From contig NZ_LT629762.1 of assembly GCF_900105155.1 (NCBI RefSeq), positions 744,001 through 808,000 on the forward strand: DNA of 64,000 bases, written 5' to 3'. The translations under genes and the position numbers were made by a program. Under the pieces are notes generated by a model. That model searched no databases. It saw only the letters and a list, made by a program, of their open reading frames with translations, and was not told the DNA's origin. The DNA comes from Pseudomonas prosekii (lineage in GTDB: Bacteria; Pseudomonadota; Gammaproteobacteria; Pseudomonadales; Pseudomonadaceae). Below are positions 29,823-38,855 of the stretch, one piece after another (position 1 is the first letter of the stretch; the number at the start of each line of letters is the position of its first letter).

Positions 29823-31283
29823 ATGATCAAATCTTTGCGTCCACTGTTTTTTGCCAGTCTTCTTCTGCCCCTGGCGCTCCCGGTTTCTGCCGCCCCGATC
29901 AATACCGCACTGTCTCCCAATGTTGAAAAAGCCCTCAAGGCCAGCAAATTGCAGGACAACGCCCTGTCGCTGGTGATGATTCCGCTCAACGGCCCGGGCA
30001 CGCCGACGATTTTCAACGCGGACGTTTCGGTCAACCCGGCATCGACCATGAAACTGGTCACCACTTACGCCGCGCTGGAAATGCTTGGCCCCAACCATCA
30101 GTGGAAAACCGAGTTTTACACCGACGGCACGCTCAGCGGCGGCATTCTCAACGGCAACCTCTACCTCAAGGGTGGCGGCGATCCGAAGCTGAACATGGAA
30201 AAACTCTGGCTGCTGATGCGCGACCTGCGCGCCAACGGCGTAACGCAGATTACTGGCGATCTGGTGCTGGATCGCGGCTTCTTCATGCAACCGCAATTGC
30301 CGCAATTCAATGACGACGGTAATGACGAGAACAAGCCGTTCCTGGTCAAACCCGATTCGCTGATGGTCAACCTCAAAGCCCTGCGTTTTGTTGCGCGCAA
30401 CGACAACGGCAAAGTGCTGGTGTCGGTGGAGCCGCCGATTGCCAGCGTGCGCATCGACAATCAGGTCAAGGCGATCACCTCCAAACAATGCACCGGCGGC
30501 GTGCGCTACAACCCGGTGACCCAACCGGATGGCAGCGTCAACGTGACGGTGGGCGGGCAGTTGGGAGAAGGCTGCAGTTCGCAGACTTACCTGTCGCTGC
30601 TCGATCACGCGACTTACACCGCGGGCGCCGTGCGGGCGATCTGGAAAGAACTGGGCGGCAGCATTCAGGGCCGCGACCGTTTGGCGCCGACGCCGAAAGA
30701 CGCAAAAGTGTTGGCGCGGGCGTTTTCGCCGGATCTGGCGGAAATCATTCGTGACATCAACAAGTACAGCAACAACACCATGGCGCAGCAGCTGTTTTTG
30801 AGCCTCGGCCAGCGCTTCCGCAATGACGCCGACGGTGACGATGCCAAGGCTGCTCAGCGTGTGGTCCGTCAATGGCTGGCGCAGAAAGGCATCACCGCGC
30901 CGCACCTGGTGATGGAGAACGGCTCCGGCCTGTCCCGCGCCGAACGCGTCAGCGCACGTGAAATGGCCGGCATGCTGCAAGCCGCGTGGCGCAGCCCATA
31001 TGCCGCCGAGTTCATCAGCTCGATGCCGATCGCCGGCACCGACGGCACCATGCGCAAACGCCTGAAAACCACGGCAATGCGCGGCGAAGCGCACATCAAG
31101 ACCGGCACCCTGAACACCGTCCGCGCGATCTCCGGCTACAGCCGCGATGTCAACGGCAACACCTGGGCGGTGGTGGCTATCCTCAACGACAAAGCCCCGT
31201 TTGGCGCGTCGTCGGTACTGGACCAAGTGCTGCTTGATCTGTATCGCCAGCCAAAAGTACCAGCCACGGCTTCGGTGCTGTAA
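29823..31283 (+). CDS. dacB: D-alanyl-D-alanine carboxypeptidase/endopeptidase (PBP4)
   Basis: A 486-residue periplasmic peptidoglycan enzyme with a signal peptide (MIKSLRPLFFASLLLPLALP, cleavage near VSAAP). The class C penicillin-binding motifs are in order: SxxK as STMK (NPASTMKLVT), SxN as SNN (YSNNTMAQQ) and KTG (HIKTGTLNTV). A large insert between the first two motifs is typical of PBP4. It trims pentapeptides and cross-links during wall growth. The ATG at 29823 is taken because it begins the signal peptide; the frame is open 31 codons earlier. Confidence 0.95.
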   Translation: MIKSLRPLFFASLLLPLALPVSAAPINTALSPNVEKALKASKLQDNALSLVMIPLNGPGTPTIFNADVSVNPASTMKLVTTYAALEMLGPNHQWKTEFYTDGTLSGGILNGNLYLKGGGDPKLNMEKLWLLMRDLRANGVTQITGDLVLDRGFFMQPQLPQFNDDGNDENKPFLVKPDSLMVNLKALRFVARNDNGKVLVSVEPPIASVRIDNQVKAITSKQCTGGVRYNPVTQPDGSVNVTVGGQLGEGCSSQTYLSLLDHATYTAGAVRAIWKELGGSIQGRDRLAPTPKDAKVLARAFSPDLAEIIRDINKYSNNTMAQQLFLSLGQRFRNDADGDDAKAAQRVVRQWLAQKGITAPHLVMENGSGLSRAERVSAREMAGMLQAAWRSPYAAEFISSMPIAGTDGTMRKRLKTTAMRGEAHIKTGTLNTVRAISGYSRDVNGNTWAVVAILNDKAPFGASSVLDQVLLDLYRQPKVPATASVL

Positions 31284-31290
31284 AGCACAC

Positions 31291-31392
31291 AAATCCTGTT
31301 GGGGCTGAGCTTGCTCGCGATGGCGGTGTGGCAGTCGACTTAAATGTTGGCTGATACACCGCTATCGCGAGCAAGCTCGGCTCCCACAGGGA
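31291..31392. repeat. REPIN 1 of a three-copy array
   Basis: Inverted REP units (GGGGCTGAGCTTGCTCGCGA / TCGCGAGCAAGCTCGGCTCC) around a centre containing GACTTAAATGTTGGCTGATA. First of three similar elements downstream of dacB. Confidence 0.85.
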
Positions 31393-31467
31393 TGTGGGTT
31401 GAGCACAAATTCTCTGCCCCACCACAAATCCCTGCACCTGCGGTGAACACAAATTCCCCGACCAACC

Positions 31468-31571
31468 ACAAATCCCTGTAGGAGTTGAGCTTGCTCGCGA
31501 TGGCGGTGGGTCAGTTGATTAATTTGTTGGCTGACTTACCGCTTTCGCGAGCAAGCTCAGCTCCTACAGGG
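31468..31571. repeat. REPIN 2 of a three-copy array
   Basis: Same layout (GTAGGAGTTGAGCTTGCTCG / CGAGCAAGCTCAGCTCCTAC); centre GTTGATTAATTTGTTGGCTG. Preceded by CGACCAACCACAAATCCC, which recurs in front of copy 3 as TGACCAACCACAAATCCC. Confidence 0.85.
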
Positions 31572-31603
31572 TTGTGGGTTGAACACGATTTCCCTGACCA
31601 ACC

Positions 31604-31709
31604 ACAAATCCCTGTGGGAGCCGAGCTTGCTCGCGATGGCGGTGGGTCAGTCGACTTGAATGGTGGCTGACACACCGCTTTCGCGAGCAAGCTCGGCTCC
31701 CACAGGGGA
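31604..31709. repeat. REPIN 3 of a three-copy array
   Basis: GTGGGAGCCGAGCTTGCTCG / CGAGCAAGCTCGGCTCCCAC around GTCGACTTGAATGGTGGCTG. The whole 469-base gap between dacB and the cyclase gene holds only this array and its linkers. Confidence 0.85.
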
Positions 31710-31752
31710 TTTGGGTTGGGGCATAAAATCTGGGGAGTTACCGAGGCTTGGG

Positions 31753-34149
31753 TCAGCCTGGCTGTGCTTCTACCCGGTCGCGGCCCGCTTGTTTTGCGGC
31801 GTATACCCCGGAATCGGCGCGCAGCAGCAATGAATCGGCGCCTTCGCCGGCGCGCCAACTGGCGATGCCGAAACTCGCGGTGACGGTGCCGACGCCGTCA
31901 ATCGGCGAGCTGCGCAACGCCTGCCACAGCTGCAATGCCAGCACATGCGCGTGTTCGCCGTCGATGTCCGGGCACAGCACCATGAACTCTTCGCCGCCCA
32001 AACGGCAGAACACATCAGTGCGGCGCAGGCGATGGCCGATGCGTTCGCAGACCGCTTGCAACACTCGGTCGCCGACGGCGTGGCCATGCTGGTCGTTGAT
32101 GCGTTTGAAATGGTCAATATCGAGCATGATCACCGACAACTCGCCGCCGCCGCGCTCGACCCGGGCCATTTCGGTGGTCAGGCGTTCCTGGAAATAGCGC
32201 CGATTGTGAATGCCGGTCAGCGAATCGGTGACCGACAGCGCGCGCAATTCTTCTTCCACCCGCTTCAGATCGGAAATGTCGGAAATATAGCCATGCCACA
32301 GCACGCCGCCGCCGGGCAATTCTTCCGGGGTGGCCTCGCCGCGCACCCAGCGCAAACCACGCTGCGGCAGTTGCACGCGATATTCCTCGCGCCACGGACT
32401 GACGGTTTGCGCCGAGGCGCGGATCGACGCGCGCACGCGGCTTGAGTCCTGCGGATGAATCCGCGAGAAAATCGCCTCGGCATTCAACAGCAACACATCC
32501 GGATCGAGCTCATAGATCTCGCGGATGCCATCACTCGCATAAATCACGCTGAAGCGCCCGTCGAACTCCATTTTGAATTGATAGATGCCGCCCGGCACAT
32601 GCGCGCTGAGTTTCTTCAGCAGCAGATCTCGCGCCGCCAAGGCTTCGTAGACACGCTTGCGCTCGGTGATGTCGATGCAGATCGCCAAGTGCCCGACCCA
32701 CAGCCCCTGCTCGTCCAGCACCGGCGTCGCCAGCATGTTTACCGCCAGATGACTGCCATCCTTGCGCACCAGCGTCCATTCGCGCGCCTGATGACCGCCC
32801 TCCTCGCCGCCCTCGACCAGCATCGCCTGGCAGGTCGGAATCAGCTTGCCGTAACGCGCGCTCAATTCCGCCGAACGCGCGACCAGCTCACGGGGAAAGT
32901 GCAGGCTCTCCAGGGTCATGTGCCCGACCACTTCGGCCGCTGCATAACCGAGCATCTGCTCGGCGCCGGCATTGAAGGTGCTGATGACGCCGCGCAGATC
33001 GGTAGCGATGATCGCCACTTGCGTCGCCGCGTTGAGCACCCCGCGCAACTGGCCATGCGTGCCGCGCAATTCCTCCTCACGGGCGCGAAGTTCCTCGGTG
33101 CGCTGCTCGACCAGGGTCAGCGCGCGTTGCCGCTGACTGACCAACACGTACAGCAGCGCACTGAGCAACACACTGAGCAAACCGCCAAGCACCACCAGGC
33201 TGGTGACCGACGAATGATTCGCCTGCAAAAATGCCTCGCTGGGCTGAATATCCACTTGGTAATCGTGATCGGCCATGCGCAGCAGACGACTGGCGAACAA
33301 ACTGCTTTCGGCCGGGGTGTTCGAAGATTCGTACAACACCTCGTGCTGATCGTCGGTCGACAAGTCGAGAATGCGCACCGTCAGATAGTCATAACCGGCG
33401 TCCGGCAGCCCCTCGGCGAGCAACTGGCGCATGCTGATCACCGCCATCACATAGCCGAATGGCTGAGTCGAACCGACCGGGTTTTGCTCACGCTGCACCG
33501 GCGCCACCAGCAGCACGCCGCGCGCATAGGCCGGTTCAACGCTGACCAGATGCATCGGTTGCGACACCGCCATGCGCCCCGACTGGGCTGCGCGTTCGAG
33601 GGTCGCGCGGCGCAAGGGTTGCGCGAGCAAATCGTAGCCGAGCGGCGAACCGAGCCGACTCAGCGTCTGGCTGTACAGCACCGCCACGTATTCATCGCGG
33701 TCGCCGGCCAGTTGCAGTTCGCCCGATGCCTTCAATTCACGAATGGAAAAGTCGGCAAAACCCTGGCCACGCACTTCGCGCTCAAACGCTGGGCGCTCTT
33801 CGCGGCTGACGCGCTCGGCAAACGAGTACGCTTGGGTGCGATGCAACAAGGGTTCGGTGTAGCCGTCGAATTCGGCGCGGGACACCGATCCGGAATTGGC
33901 AAAGAACCGGCGCAGCCCGTCGAGGCGCTGCTCCTGATCTTCGAAACGTTCTTCGATACGGCTGTAACGCTCACTGGCCAGCAGTTGGAAGCGTTGCCGC
34001 AATTGATGGTGAAACAGATTCAGCGTGCCCCACGCCAGCAATCCCGTGAGAATCCCGCCAGCGAGCAATACCAGCGACGCGACCAGCCAGGCCGAGACAT
34101 CTTCGCTGATAAAACCCAGGATCTTGGGGCGCACGGCGTGCAACGACAT
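31753..34149 (-). CDS. Membrane diguanylate cyclase with CHASE, two PAS and GGDEF domains
   Basis: A 798-residue inner-membrane enzyme making cyclic di-GMP. A first helix (about 22-46, VASLVLLAGGILTGLLAWGT), a periplasmic CHASE-type sensor (about 60-290), a second helix (about 308-335), a PAS domain (about 360-485), a second PAS (about 500-615, the PAS fold with WREEYRVQLP) and a GGDEF domain (about 625-790) follow in order. The active site reads GGEEF and is intact; an RxxD inhibitory site lies five residues before it (RRTDVFCRLGGEEF), so product feedback is expected. No EAL domain. The start is uncertain: an in-frame ATG 39 bases upstream is possible. Ligand unknown. Confidence 0.9.
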   Translation of the reverse strand: MSLHAVRPKILGFISEDVSAWLVASLVLLAGGILTGLLAWGTLNLFHHQLRQRFQLLASERYSRIEERFEDQEQRLDGLRRFFANSGSVSRAEFDGYTEPLLHRTQAYSFAERVSREERPAFEREVRGQGFADFSIRELKASGELQLAGDRDEYVAVLYSQTLSRLGSPLGYDLLAQPLRRATLERAAQSGRMAVSQPMHLVSVEPAYARGVLLVAPVQREQNPVGSTQPFGYVMAVISMRQLLAEGLPDAGYDYLTVRILDLSTDDQHEVLYESSNTPAESSLFASRLLRMADHDYQVDIQPSEAFLQANHSSVTSLVVLGGLLSVLLSALLYVLVSQRQRALTLVEQRTEELRAREEELRGTHGQLRGVLNAATQVAIIATDLRGVISTFNAGAEQMLGYAAAEVVGHMTLESLHFPRELVARSAELSARYGKLIPTCQAMLVEGGEEGGHQAREWTLVRKDGSHLAVNMLATPVLDEQGLWVGHLAICIDITERKRVYEALAARDLLLKKLSAHVPGGIYQFKMEFDGRFSVIYASDGIREIYELDPDVLLLNAEAIFSRIHPQDSSRVRASIRASAQTVSPWREEYRVQLPQRGLRWVRGEATPEELPGGGVLWHGYISDISDLKRVEEELRALSVTDSLTGIHNRRYFQERLTTEMARVERGGGELSVIMLDIDHFKRINDQHGHAVGDRVLQAVCERIGHRLRRTDVFCRLGGEEFMVLCPDIDGEHAHVLALQLWQALRSSPIDGVGTVTASFGIASWRAGEGADSLLLRADSGVYAAKQAGRDRVEAQPG

Positions 34150-34293
34150 AGAACACAACTCAAAACGCCTGGTGCCGGAAAAGCCCATTGGCCGTGGTTG
34201 AGTTATAGCTATTAGCCACTAATTTGGCTAGCTCGGCGAGGAGCCAAGAGCCTTTGAAAATCAAGGCTCTGTGGATCCAAATGCCCTGAGGTG

Positions 34294-36564
34294 TCAGCGG
34301 GCCGTGATTTTCCAGGCGCGGTGGATCTTGCCGTTACGGGCAAAGTCCGGATCGACGGTCTGCGGGGTGATTTCCTCGACCGCGTAACGCTGGGTCAGAT
34401 TCTCCTCCAGCACGAACTTGCGGAAGTTGTTGGAGAAGTACAACACGCCGCCCGGCGCCAGACGCGCCATGGCCAGGTCGATCAGTTGCACCTGATCGCG
34501 CTGCACGTCGAAGATGCCTTCCATGCGCTTGGAATTGGAGAAGGTCGGCGGATCGATGAAGATCAGGTCGAACTCCTCACGGCAGGCGTCCAGCCAGACC
34601 ATCACGTCGCTCTGCTCCAGACGGTTCTTGTCGGAGAAACCGTTCAACGACAGGTTGCGCCGTGCCCAATCGAGGTAGGTTTTCGACAGATCGACGCTGG
34701 TGGTGCTGCGCGCGCCGCCCTTGGCTGCGTGCACGCTGGCGGTCGCCGTGTAGCAATACAGATTGAGGAAGCGCTTGCCAGCCGCCTCTTTCTGGATGCG
34801 CATGCGCATTGGCCGGTGGTCGAGGAACAGCCCGGTGTCGAGGTAGTCGGTGAGGTTGACCAGCAGCTTCACGCCACCTTCGTTGACCTCGACGAACTTG
34901 CCCTGCGCAGCCTGACGTTCGTATTGCTTGGTGCCGCTCTGACGCTCGCGACGCTTGACCACCACGCGGCTCTTGTCGATGTTCAAGGCCTGCGGAATCG
35001 CCGCCAGGGCATCGAACATGCGCGCCGAGGCTTTTTCCGGGTCGATGGACTTCGGCGCGGCGTATTCCTGGACGTGGACCCAATCCTGATACAGGTCGAT
35101 GGCCATCGAATACTCCGGCATGTCGGCATCGTAGACGCGGTAGCAATCGATGCCTTCGCGCTTGACCCACTTGCCCAAGGCCTTGAGATTTTTCTGCAAG
35201 CGGTTGGCAAACATCTGCCCGCCTTCGCTCAAGCGCGGTTGCTCGATCACCACCGGAGCCGGTTTGATCGGGTTGCCGTTCTTGTTGTACTTCTCGTACT
35301 TGCCCGGCGCCACATCGTTGTCGGCGACTTCGACTTCAGCCTGCTCGCGCTCGACCTGACGTTGCTCCGGGGTGCGGCGCTCGCCGGTGACGAACTGGTC
35401 CGGCGTGACCTTGATCAGGAGCAATTTGCACGGCAACGCGCCGTTCCAGAACGAATACTGTTTGTGGCTGCGAATGCCCATGCGCTTGCCGAGGTCCGGA
35501 GCACCGGTGAACACCGCGGCTTCCCAGTTCAGGCAAGCCTGACGCAGACGTTCGCCGAGGTTCTGGTAGAGATAGAGCAAGCTCGCCTCGTCACCCAGAC
35601 GTTCGCCGTACGGCGGGTTGCAGATCACCAGGCCTTTCTGGTTCTGGTCCGGGCGCGGCTCGAAAGTGCCGACTTCGCCCTGATAAATCTTGATCCATTC
35701 GCTGAGGCCGGCGCGCTCGACGTTGTTGCGGCCCGGTTGAATCAGGCGCGGATCCGCTTCATAACCGCGAATCCACAGCGGTGGCTTGGCCAGACCTGCT
35801 GCGCAACGCTCGGTGGCTTCTTCGTGAAGCTTCTTCCACAGCGCCGGGACATGACCCAGCCAAGCGGTGAAACCCCATTGCTCGCGGCGCAGGTTCGGCG
35901 CCATATCGGCGGCGATCATTGCGGCTTCGACGAGGAACGTACCGACACCGCACATCGGGTCAGCAAGCGCGCCACCCTCGGCGGCAATGCGTGGCCAGCC
36001 GGAGCGGATCAAAATCGCTGCGGCGAGGTTTTCTTTCAACGGTGCCGCGCCCTGCTGCAAGCGATAGCCGCGCTGGTGCAGGCTGTGGCCGGAGAGGTCG
36101 AGCGAGAGAATCGCTTCGCCACGGTCCAGACGCAGGTGAATGCGCAGGTCCGGGTTGAGCTTGTCGATGGACGGACGGTCGCCTTGCGGGGTGCGCAGTT
36201 TGTCGACGATGGCGTCTTTGACTTTCAGCGCGCCGAAGTGCGTGTTGTCGATGCCCGAACCGTGGCCGCTGAATTCAACGGCCAGGGTGCCGTCGTTGAG
36301 CATGTGGTCTTGCCACTCGATGTCGAGCACGCCGTGGTAGAGGTCTTCGGCGTCCTTCATCTGGAAACGCTTGAGCACCAGCAGCACCCGGTTCGCCAGA
36401 CGCGACCACAGGCACAGACGATATGCGGTTTCCATGGTGGCCAAGCCGCGCACGGCCGAGGTGTGTTCGCGCGCTTCTTCAAGGCCAAGCCCGACGGCTT
36501 CCTCGATGAGCAGGCCTTCGAGGCCTTTAGGGCAAGTGAGGAAGATTTCGAATTGATCGGACAT
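34294..36564 (-). CDS. rlmKL: Bifunctional 23S rRNA methyltransferase RlmKL (G2069-N7 / G2445-N2)
   Basis: A 756-residue fusion. The N-terminal half has a THUMP domain (about 45-150) and the RlmL methyltransferase with the NPPY motif (VICNPPYGERLGDE) that methylates G2445; the C-terminal half is the RlmK-type enzyme for m7G2069 with SAM-binding FLNLYCYTATASVHAAKGGA and the IDPPTFSNSKRM loop. Length matches the E. coli YcbY fusion. The ATG at 36564 begins MSDQFEIFLTCPKGLE; the upstream frame lacks a ribosome site. It is divergent from rmf, another ribosome-related gene. Confidence 0.96.
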   Translation of the reverse strand: MSDQFEIFLTCPKGLEGLLIEEAVGLGLEEAREHTSAVRGLATMETAYRLCLWSRLANRVLLVLKRFQMKDAEDLYHGVLDIEWQDHMLNDGTLAVEFSGHGSGIDNTHFGALKVKDAIVDKLRTPQGDRPSIDKLNPDLRIHLRLDRGEAILSLDLSGHSLHQRGYRLQQGAAPLKENLAAAILIRSGWPRIAAEGGALADPMCGVGTFLVEAAMIAADMAPNLRREQWGFTAWLGHVPALWKKLHEEATERCAAGLAKPPLWIRGYEADPRLIQPGRNNVERAGLSEWIKIYQGEVGTFEPRPDQNQKGLVICNPPYGERLGDEASLLYLYQNLGERLRQACLNWEAAVFTGAPDLGKRMGIRSHKQYSFWNGALPCKLLLIKVTPDQFVTGERRTPEQRQVEREQAEVEVADNDVAPGKYEKYNKNGNPIKPAPVVIEQPRLSEGGQMFANRLQKNLKALGKWVKREGIDCYRVYDADMPEYSMAIDLYQDWVHVQEYAAPKSIDPEKASARMFDALAAIPQALNIDKSRVVVKRRERQSGTKQYERQAAQGKFVEVNEGGVKLLVNLTDYLDTGLFLDHRPMRMRIQKEAAGKRFLNLYCYTATASVHAAKGGARSTTSVDLSKTYLDWARRNLSLNGFSDKNRLEQSDVMVWLDACREEFDLIFIDPPTFSNSKRMEGIFDVQRDQVQLIDLAMARLAPGGVLYFSNNFRKFVLEENLTQRYAVEEITPQTVDPDFARNGKIHRAWKITAR

Positions 36565-36964
36565 TGGAATTTCAGAGCCTTTGGCTAAGTGGGCCGGCAA
36601 CGCATTGCCGGTCCGGTTTTCAATCAGGCGCTTTTCTAAAAGAGCGCCCGCGTGGCACGAAGGTGTGCCGTCCCACCCTGGCTGCTCGGGTTAAAGGAGC
36701 TTAGATGCCAGGGCAGATAAAAAAGTCGCAGCAACAAAAAGTCATAAAGCGACCCTTCGTCGAATAATACCGCAGCGTAAACGTGGGTCATTCTCACTAA
36801 GGGATTAAACCCGTCATACAGCGCGGAGCTGATCATACCGGGGTTTGGCCAATAAACACGCGTCATACATCGTGTTACTTATGGCCATAGCATCTTTCCG
36901 GTTACGTCCTTATGACAAAACGATCATTCCCTCGATGTGACGCATTGGTTAGAACTCAACACAG
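36565..36964. other. Gap upstream of rlmKL and the rmf leader, no gene seen
   Basis: I see no convincing gene here. A dyad GGCGCTTTTC...GAGCGCC lies at 36627-36648. A 76-codon minus-strand frame (36636-36866) has no ribosome site and no recognisable features. The region should contain the divergent promoters of rlmKL and rmf; I could not place them with confidence. Confidence 0.5.
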
Positions 36965-37095
36965 GTTGACGCCGCAACGACGTCAACAACTTGGCTCGCG
37001 ACGCCGGCAGCGAGCCGCCAACGGCAGAATTTTTCTGCCAGACCTCAATTGAGGTCGACGCGATGAATACAGTCAACAAGTGAGGGCAACACCCT
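36965..37095 (+). promoter_or_regulatory. Structured 5' leader of rmf with four consecutive inverted repeats
   Basis: Four perfect dyads follow one another: GTTGACG/CGTCAAC (36965-36987), GGCTCGC/GCGAGCC (36993-37016), GGCAGAA/TTCTGCC (37023-37039) and the 16-base palindrome GACCTCAATTGAGGTC (37041-37056). The last holds GAGGT, the ribosome site of a six-codon ORF (37063-37083). The rmf ribosome site GAGGG starts inside that ORF's stop and can pair with CCCT just before the rmf ATG. Confidence 0.6.
37063..37083 (+). CDS. Putative six-codon upstream ORF in the rmf leader
   Basis: ATG AAT ACA GTC AAC AAG TGA (MNTVNK) with GAGGT seven bases before the ATG, a better ribosome site than many genes here. 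It ends 12 bases before the rmf ATG, and its stop codon overlaps the rmf Shine-Dalgarno region, so translation of the two could be coupled. Real translation is unproven. Confidence 0.4.
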   Translation: MNTVNK

Positions 37096-37311
37096 ATGAG
37101 AAGACTTAAGCGTGATCCGTTGGAAAGAGCATTTTTGCGCGGATATCAATATGGCGTTGGTGGCAAATCCCGTGAGCTTTGCCCATTTACTCTACCGTCG
37201 GTACGCCAAGCCTGGATTAACGGCTGGCGAGAAGGACGCGGCGACAACTGGGACGGTATGACCGGCACTGCGGGAATCCACAGACTCAACGAACTTCACG
37301 CCGTTGGCTAA
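37096..37311 (+). CDS. rmf: Ribosome modulation factor
   Basis: A 71-residue basic protein that dimerises 70S ribosomes into inactive 100S particles in stationary phase. The sequence MRRLKRDPLERAFLRGYQYG, GKSRELCPF and RQAWINGWREGRGDNWDG are the RMF hallmarks, and length is normal for Pseudomonas (E. coli has 55). Preceded by an unusually structured leader and followed by a strong terminator. Expected to be induced in slow growth; the sequence shows no clear RpoS promoter. Confidence 0.96.
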   Translation: MRRLKRDPLERAFLRGYQYGVGGKSRELCPFTLPSVRQAWINGWREGRGDNWDGMTGTAGIHRLNELHAVG

Positions 37312-37396
37312 CAAAGGGCCTGACACTGCAACACAACAATCCGATTACGTAACACATTAACCACGCACGTCCCATCCGGACGGCGGGCTCCGGCCC

Positions 37397-37424
37397 AAGG
37401 GCACCTTCGAGGTGCCCTTTTTAT
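37397..37424 (+). terminator. Terminator after rmf
   Basis: AAGGGCACCT-TCG-AGGTGCCCTT followed by TTTATT: a perfect 10-bp stem. Confidence 0.9.
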
Positions 37425-37444
37425 TCCAAAAACATCGCCATCCT

Positions 37445-37594
37445 TTGTAGCAGCTGCCGAGCCCGCGAGGCTGCGTTCGGCTGCGAAGCAGTCGTGAAAT
37501 CAGACACCCCGGTCTTGCAGACACACCCGCACACGCAGGGTTTACGACGGCTTCGCCGCCGAACGCAGCCTCGCAGGCTCGGCAGCTGCTACAT
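37445..37594. repeat. Long inverted repeat, family B
   Basis: Arms TGTAGCAGCTGCCGAGCCCG and GCAGGCTCGGCAGCTGCTACA, extending inward about 45 bases. It fills the space between the rmf terminator and the end of pyrD. Confidence 0.85.
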
Positions 37595-37612
37595 GTACAT
37601 GGACGAGGGATA

Positions 37613-38632
37613 TCAGCGAATAGCAGCGATGGCATCGACCGATTCGCGAATCAGCGCCGGACCTTTGTAGATGAAGCCGGAGTAGATCTGCACCAGACTC
37701 GCGCCCGCAGCGATTTTCTCAGCCGCGTGCTTGCCCTCGGTAATCCCGCCCACCGCAATAATCGGCAAACGCCCGGCCAGTTCACCGGCCAAGACCTTGA
37801 CCGTATTGGTGCTTTTCTCGCGAACCGGCGCACCGGACAAGCCGCCCGCCTCTTCGCCATGCTCCAGCCCTTCGACGCCAACCCGGCTCAGCGTGGTGTT
37901 GGTGGCGATCACCGCGTCCATGCCGGTTTCGATCAACGCCTGGGCCACTTGCGCGGTCTCTTCATCGGTCATGTCCGGAGCAATCTTGATCGCCAGCGGC
38001 ACATGTTTGCCGTGGCGCAACGCCAGTTCGGCACGACGTTGCGCGAGGTCGGCGAGCAATTGCTTGAGCGAATCACCGAACTGCAGGCTGCGCAGGCCCG
38101 GGGTGTTCGGCGAACTGACGTTGACCGTCACGTAACTCGCATGCGCGTAGACCTTGTCGAGGCAGATCAGGTAATCCTCGACCGCACGCTCGACCGGCGT
38201 GTCGAAGTTTTTGCCGATATTGATCCCGAGCACGCCTTTGTACTTGGCTGCCGCAACGCGGGCTAGCAAGTGATCGACGCCGAGGTTGTTGAAGCCCATG
38301 CGGTTGATGATCGCCTCGGCTTGCGGCAAACGGAAAATCCGTGGTTTCGGATTGCCCGGCTGCGGACGCGGGGTGATCGTGCCGATTTCGACGAAACCAA
38401 AACCCAACTGGGCAAAACCATCGATGGCCGCGCCGTTCTTGTCCAGACCGGCCGCCAGACCCACCGGGTTGGGGAAATCAAGGCCCATGACCTTCACCGG
38501 CACGTTTGCCGGGGCCTTGCACAGCAAGCCGTTGAGGCCCAAACGCCCGCCCGCGCCGATCAGGTCCAGAGACAGATCGTGGGAGGTTTCCGGGGAAAGT
38601 TTGAACAACAGCTGACGGGCCAGGGTGTACAT
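37613..38632 (-). CDS. pyrD: Dihydroorotate dehydrogenase (quinone), class 2
   Basis: A 339-residue membrane-associated flavoenzyme of pyrimidine synthesis, dihydroorotate to orotate with electrons passed to quinone. The N-terminal quinone-tunnel helices ([20 protein letters not shown]), FMN motifs ([20 protein letters not shown]), the catalytic serine in [12 protein letters not shown], and the phosphate-binding [17 protein letters not shown] are present. The ATG at 38632 gives the canonical start; the frame is open 29 codons upstream. It is divergent from nasS. Confidence 0.96.
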   Translation of the reverse strand: MYTLARQLLFKLSPETSHDLSLDLIGAGGRLGLNGLLCKAPANVPVKVMGLDFPNPVGLAAGLDKNGAAIDGFAQLGFGFVEIGTITPRPQPGNPKPRIFRLPQAEAIINRMGFNNLGVDHLLARVAAAKYKGVLGINIGKNFDTPVERAVEDYLICLDKVYAHASYVTVNVSSPNTPGLRSLQFGDSLKQLLADLAQRRAELALRHGKHVPLAIKIAPDMTDEETAQVAQALIETGMDAVIATNTTLSRVGVEGLEHGEEAGGLSGAPVREKSTNTVKVLAGELAGRLPIIAVGGITEGKHAAEKIAAGASLVQIYSGFIYKGPALIRESVDAIAAIR

Positions 38633-38724
38633 GGGCGGGTTTGACTCGAATGGCGGCGAAATGAGGCGGCGATTATAGCCGGGCAACGTGGTCGCAAGCG
38701 AGGCGCACAGGCAAATCAACTCAC

Positions 38725-38740
38725 TGGCATATGCCTTGCA
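38725..38740 (+). promoter_or_regulatory. Sigma-54-type promoter of nasS-nasT
   Basis: CTGGCATATGCCTTGCA matches YTGGCAC-N5-TTGCA at all but one position (T for C), with GG and GC at exact spacing. The predicted start, about 38751, is 21 bases before the ANTAR leader hairpin P1. Confidence 0.7.
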
Positions 38741-38771
38741 CTCTCATTGCTATCAGCTCATGACATCAGCG

Positions 38772-38855
38772 CTCCTGCCAATGGCGGCAGGAGTCAAAAG
38801 ACAATGGCGTCGTCACCCGGTTCTGCTCGGCAGTCATCGGGAACGGCGCTTTTTT
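38772..38855 (+). promoter_or_regulatory. ANTAR-target leader with terminator, upstream of nasS
   Basis: Hairpin P1: CTCCTGCC-AATGGC-GGCAGGAG (38772-38793). Hairpin P2: GAC-AATGGC-GTC (38800-38811). Both have six-base loops with A at position 1 and G at position 4, the ANTAR dual-hairpin signature. A terminator stem GCGTCGT (38807-38813) plus CCCG pairs with CGGG plus ACGGCGC (38843-38849), then six T. The terminator uses the 3' side of P2, so binding by NasT would favour antitermination. The T run ends right before an in-frame ATG (38856) and 19 bases before the chosen nasS ATG. Confidence 0.8.

Noticed and set aside
31291..31709. Possible CRISPR array
   Set aside because: Three palindromic units of about 100 bases with non-unique centres and no cas gene: this is a REPIN array.
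34247..34270. AGAGCCTT/AAGGCTCT hairpin after rlmKL as a terminator
   Set aside because: Perfect eight-base arms but no T tract on the minus strand; not called.
34291..36588. 765-codon plus-strand frame over rlmKL
   Set aside because: Mirror of rlmKL with no recognisable domain; the minus strand has clear methyltransferase motifs.
36636..36866. 76-codon minus-strand frame between rlmKL and rmf
   Set aside because: No ribosome site and no recognisable feature; left as intergenic.
36966..36971. TTGACG in the rmf leader as a -35 box
   Set aside because: No -10 element at the right distance; the bases are better explained as an arm of the first hairpin.
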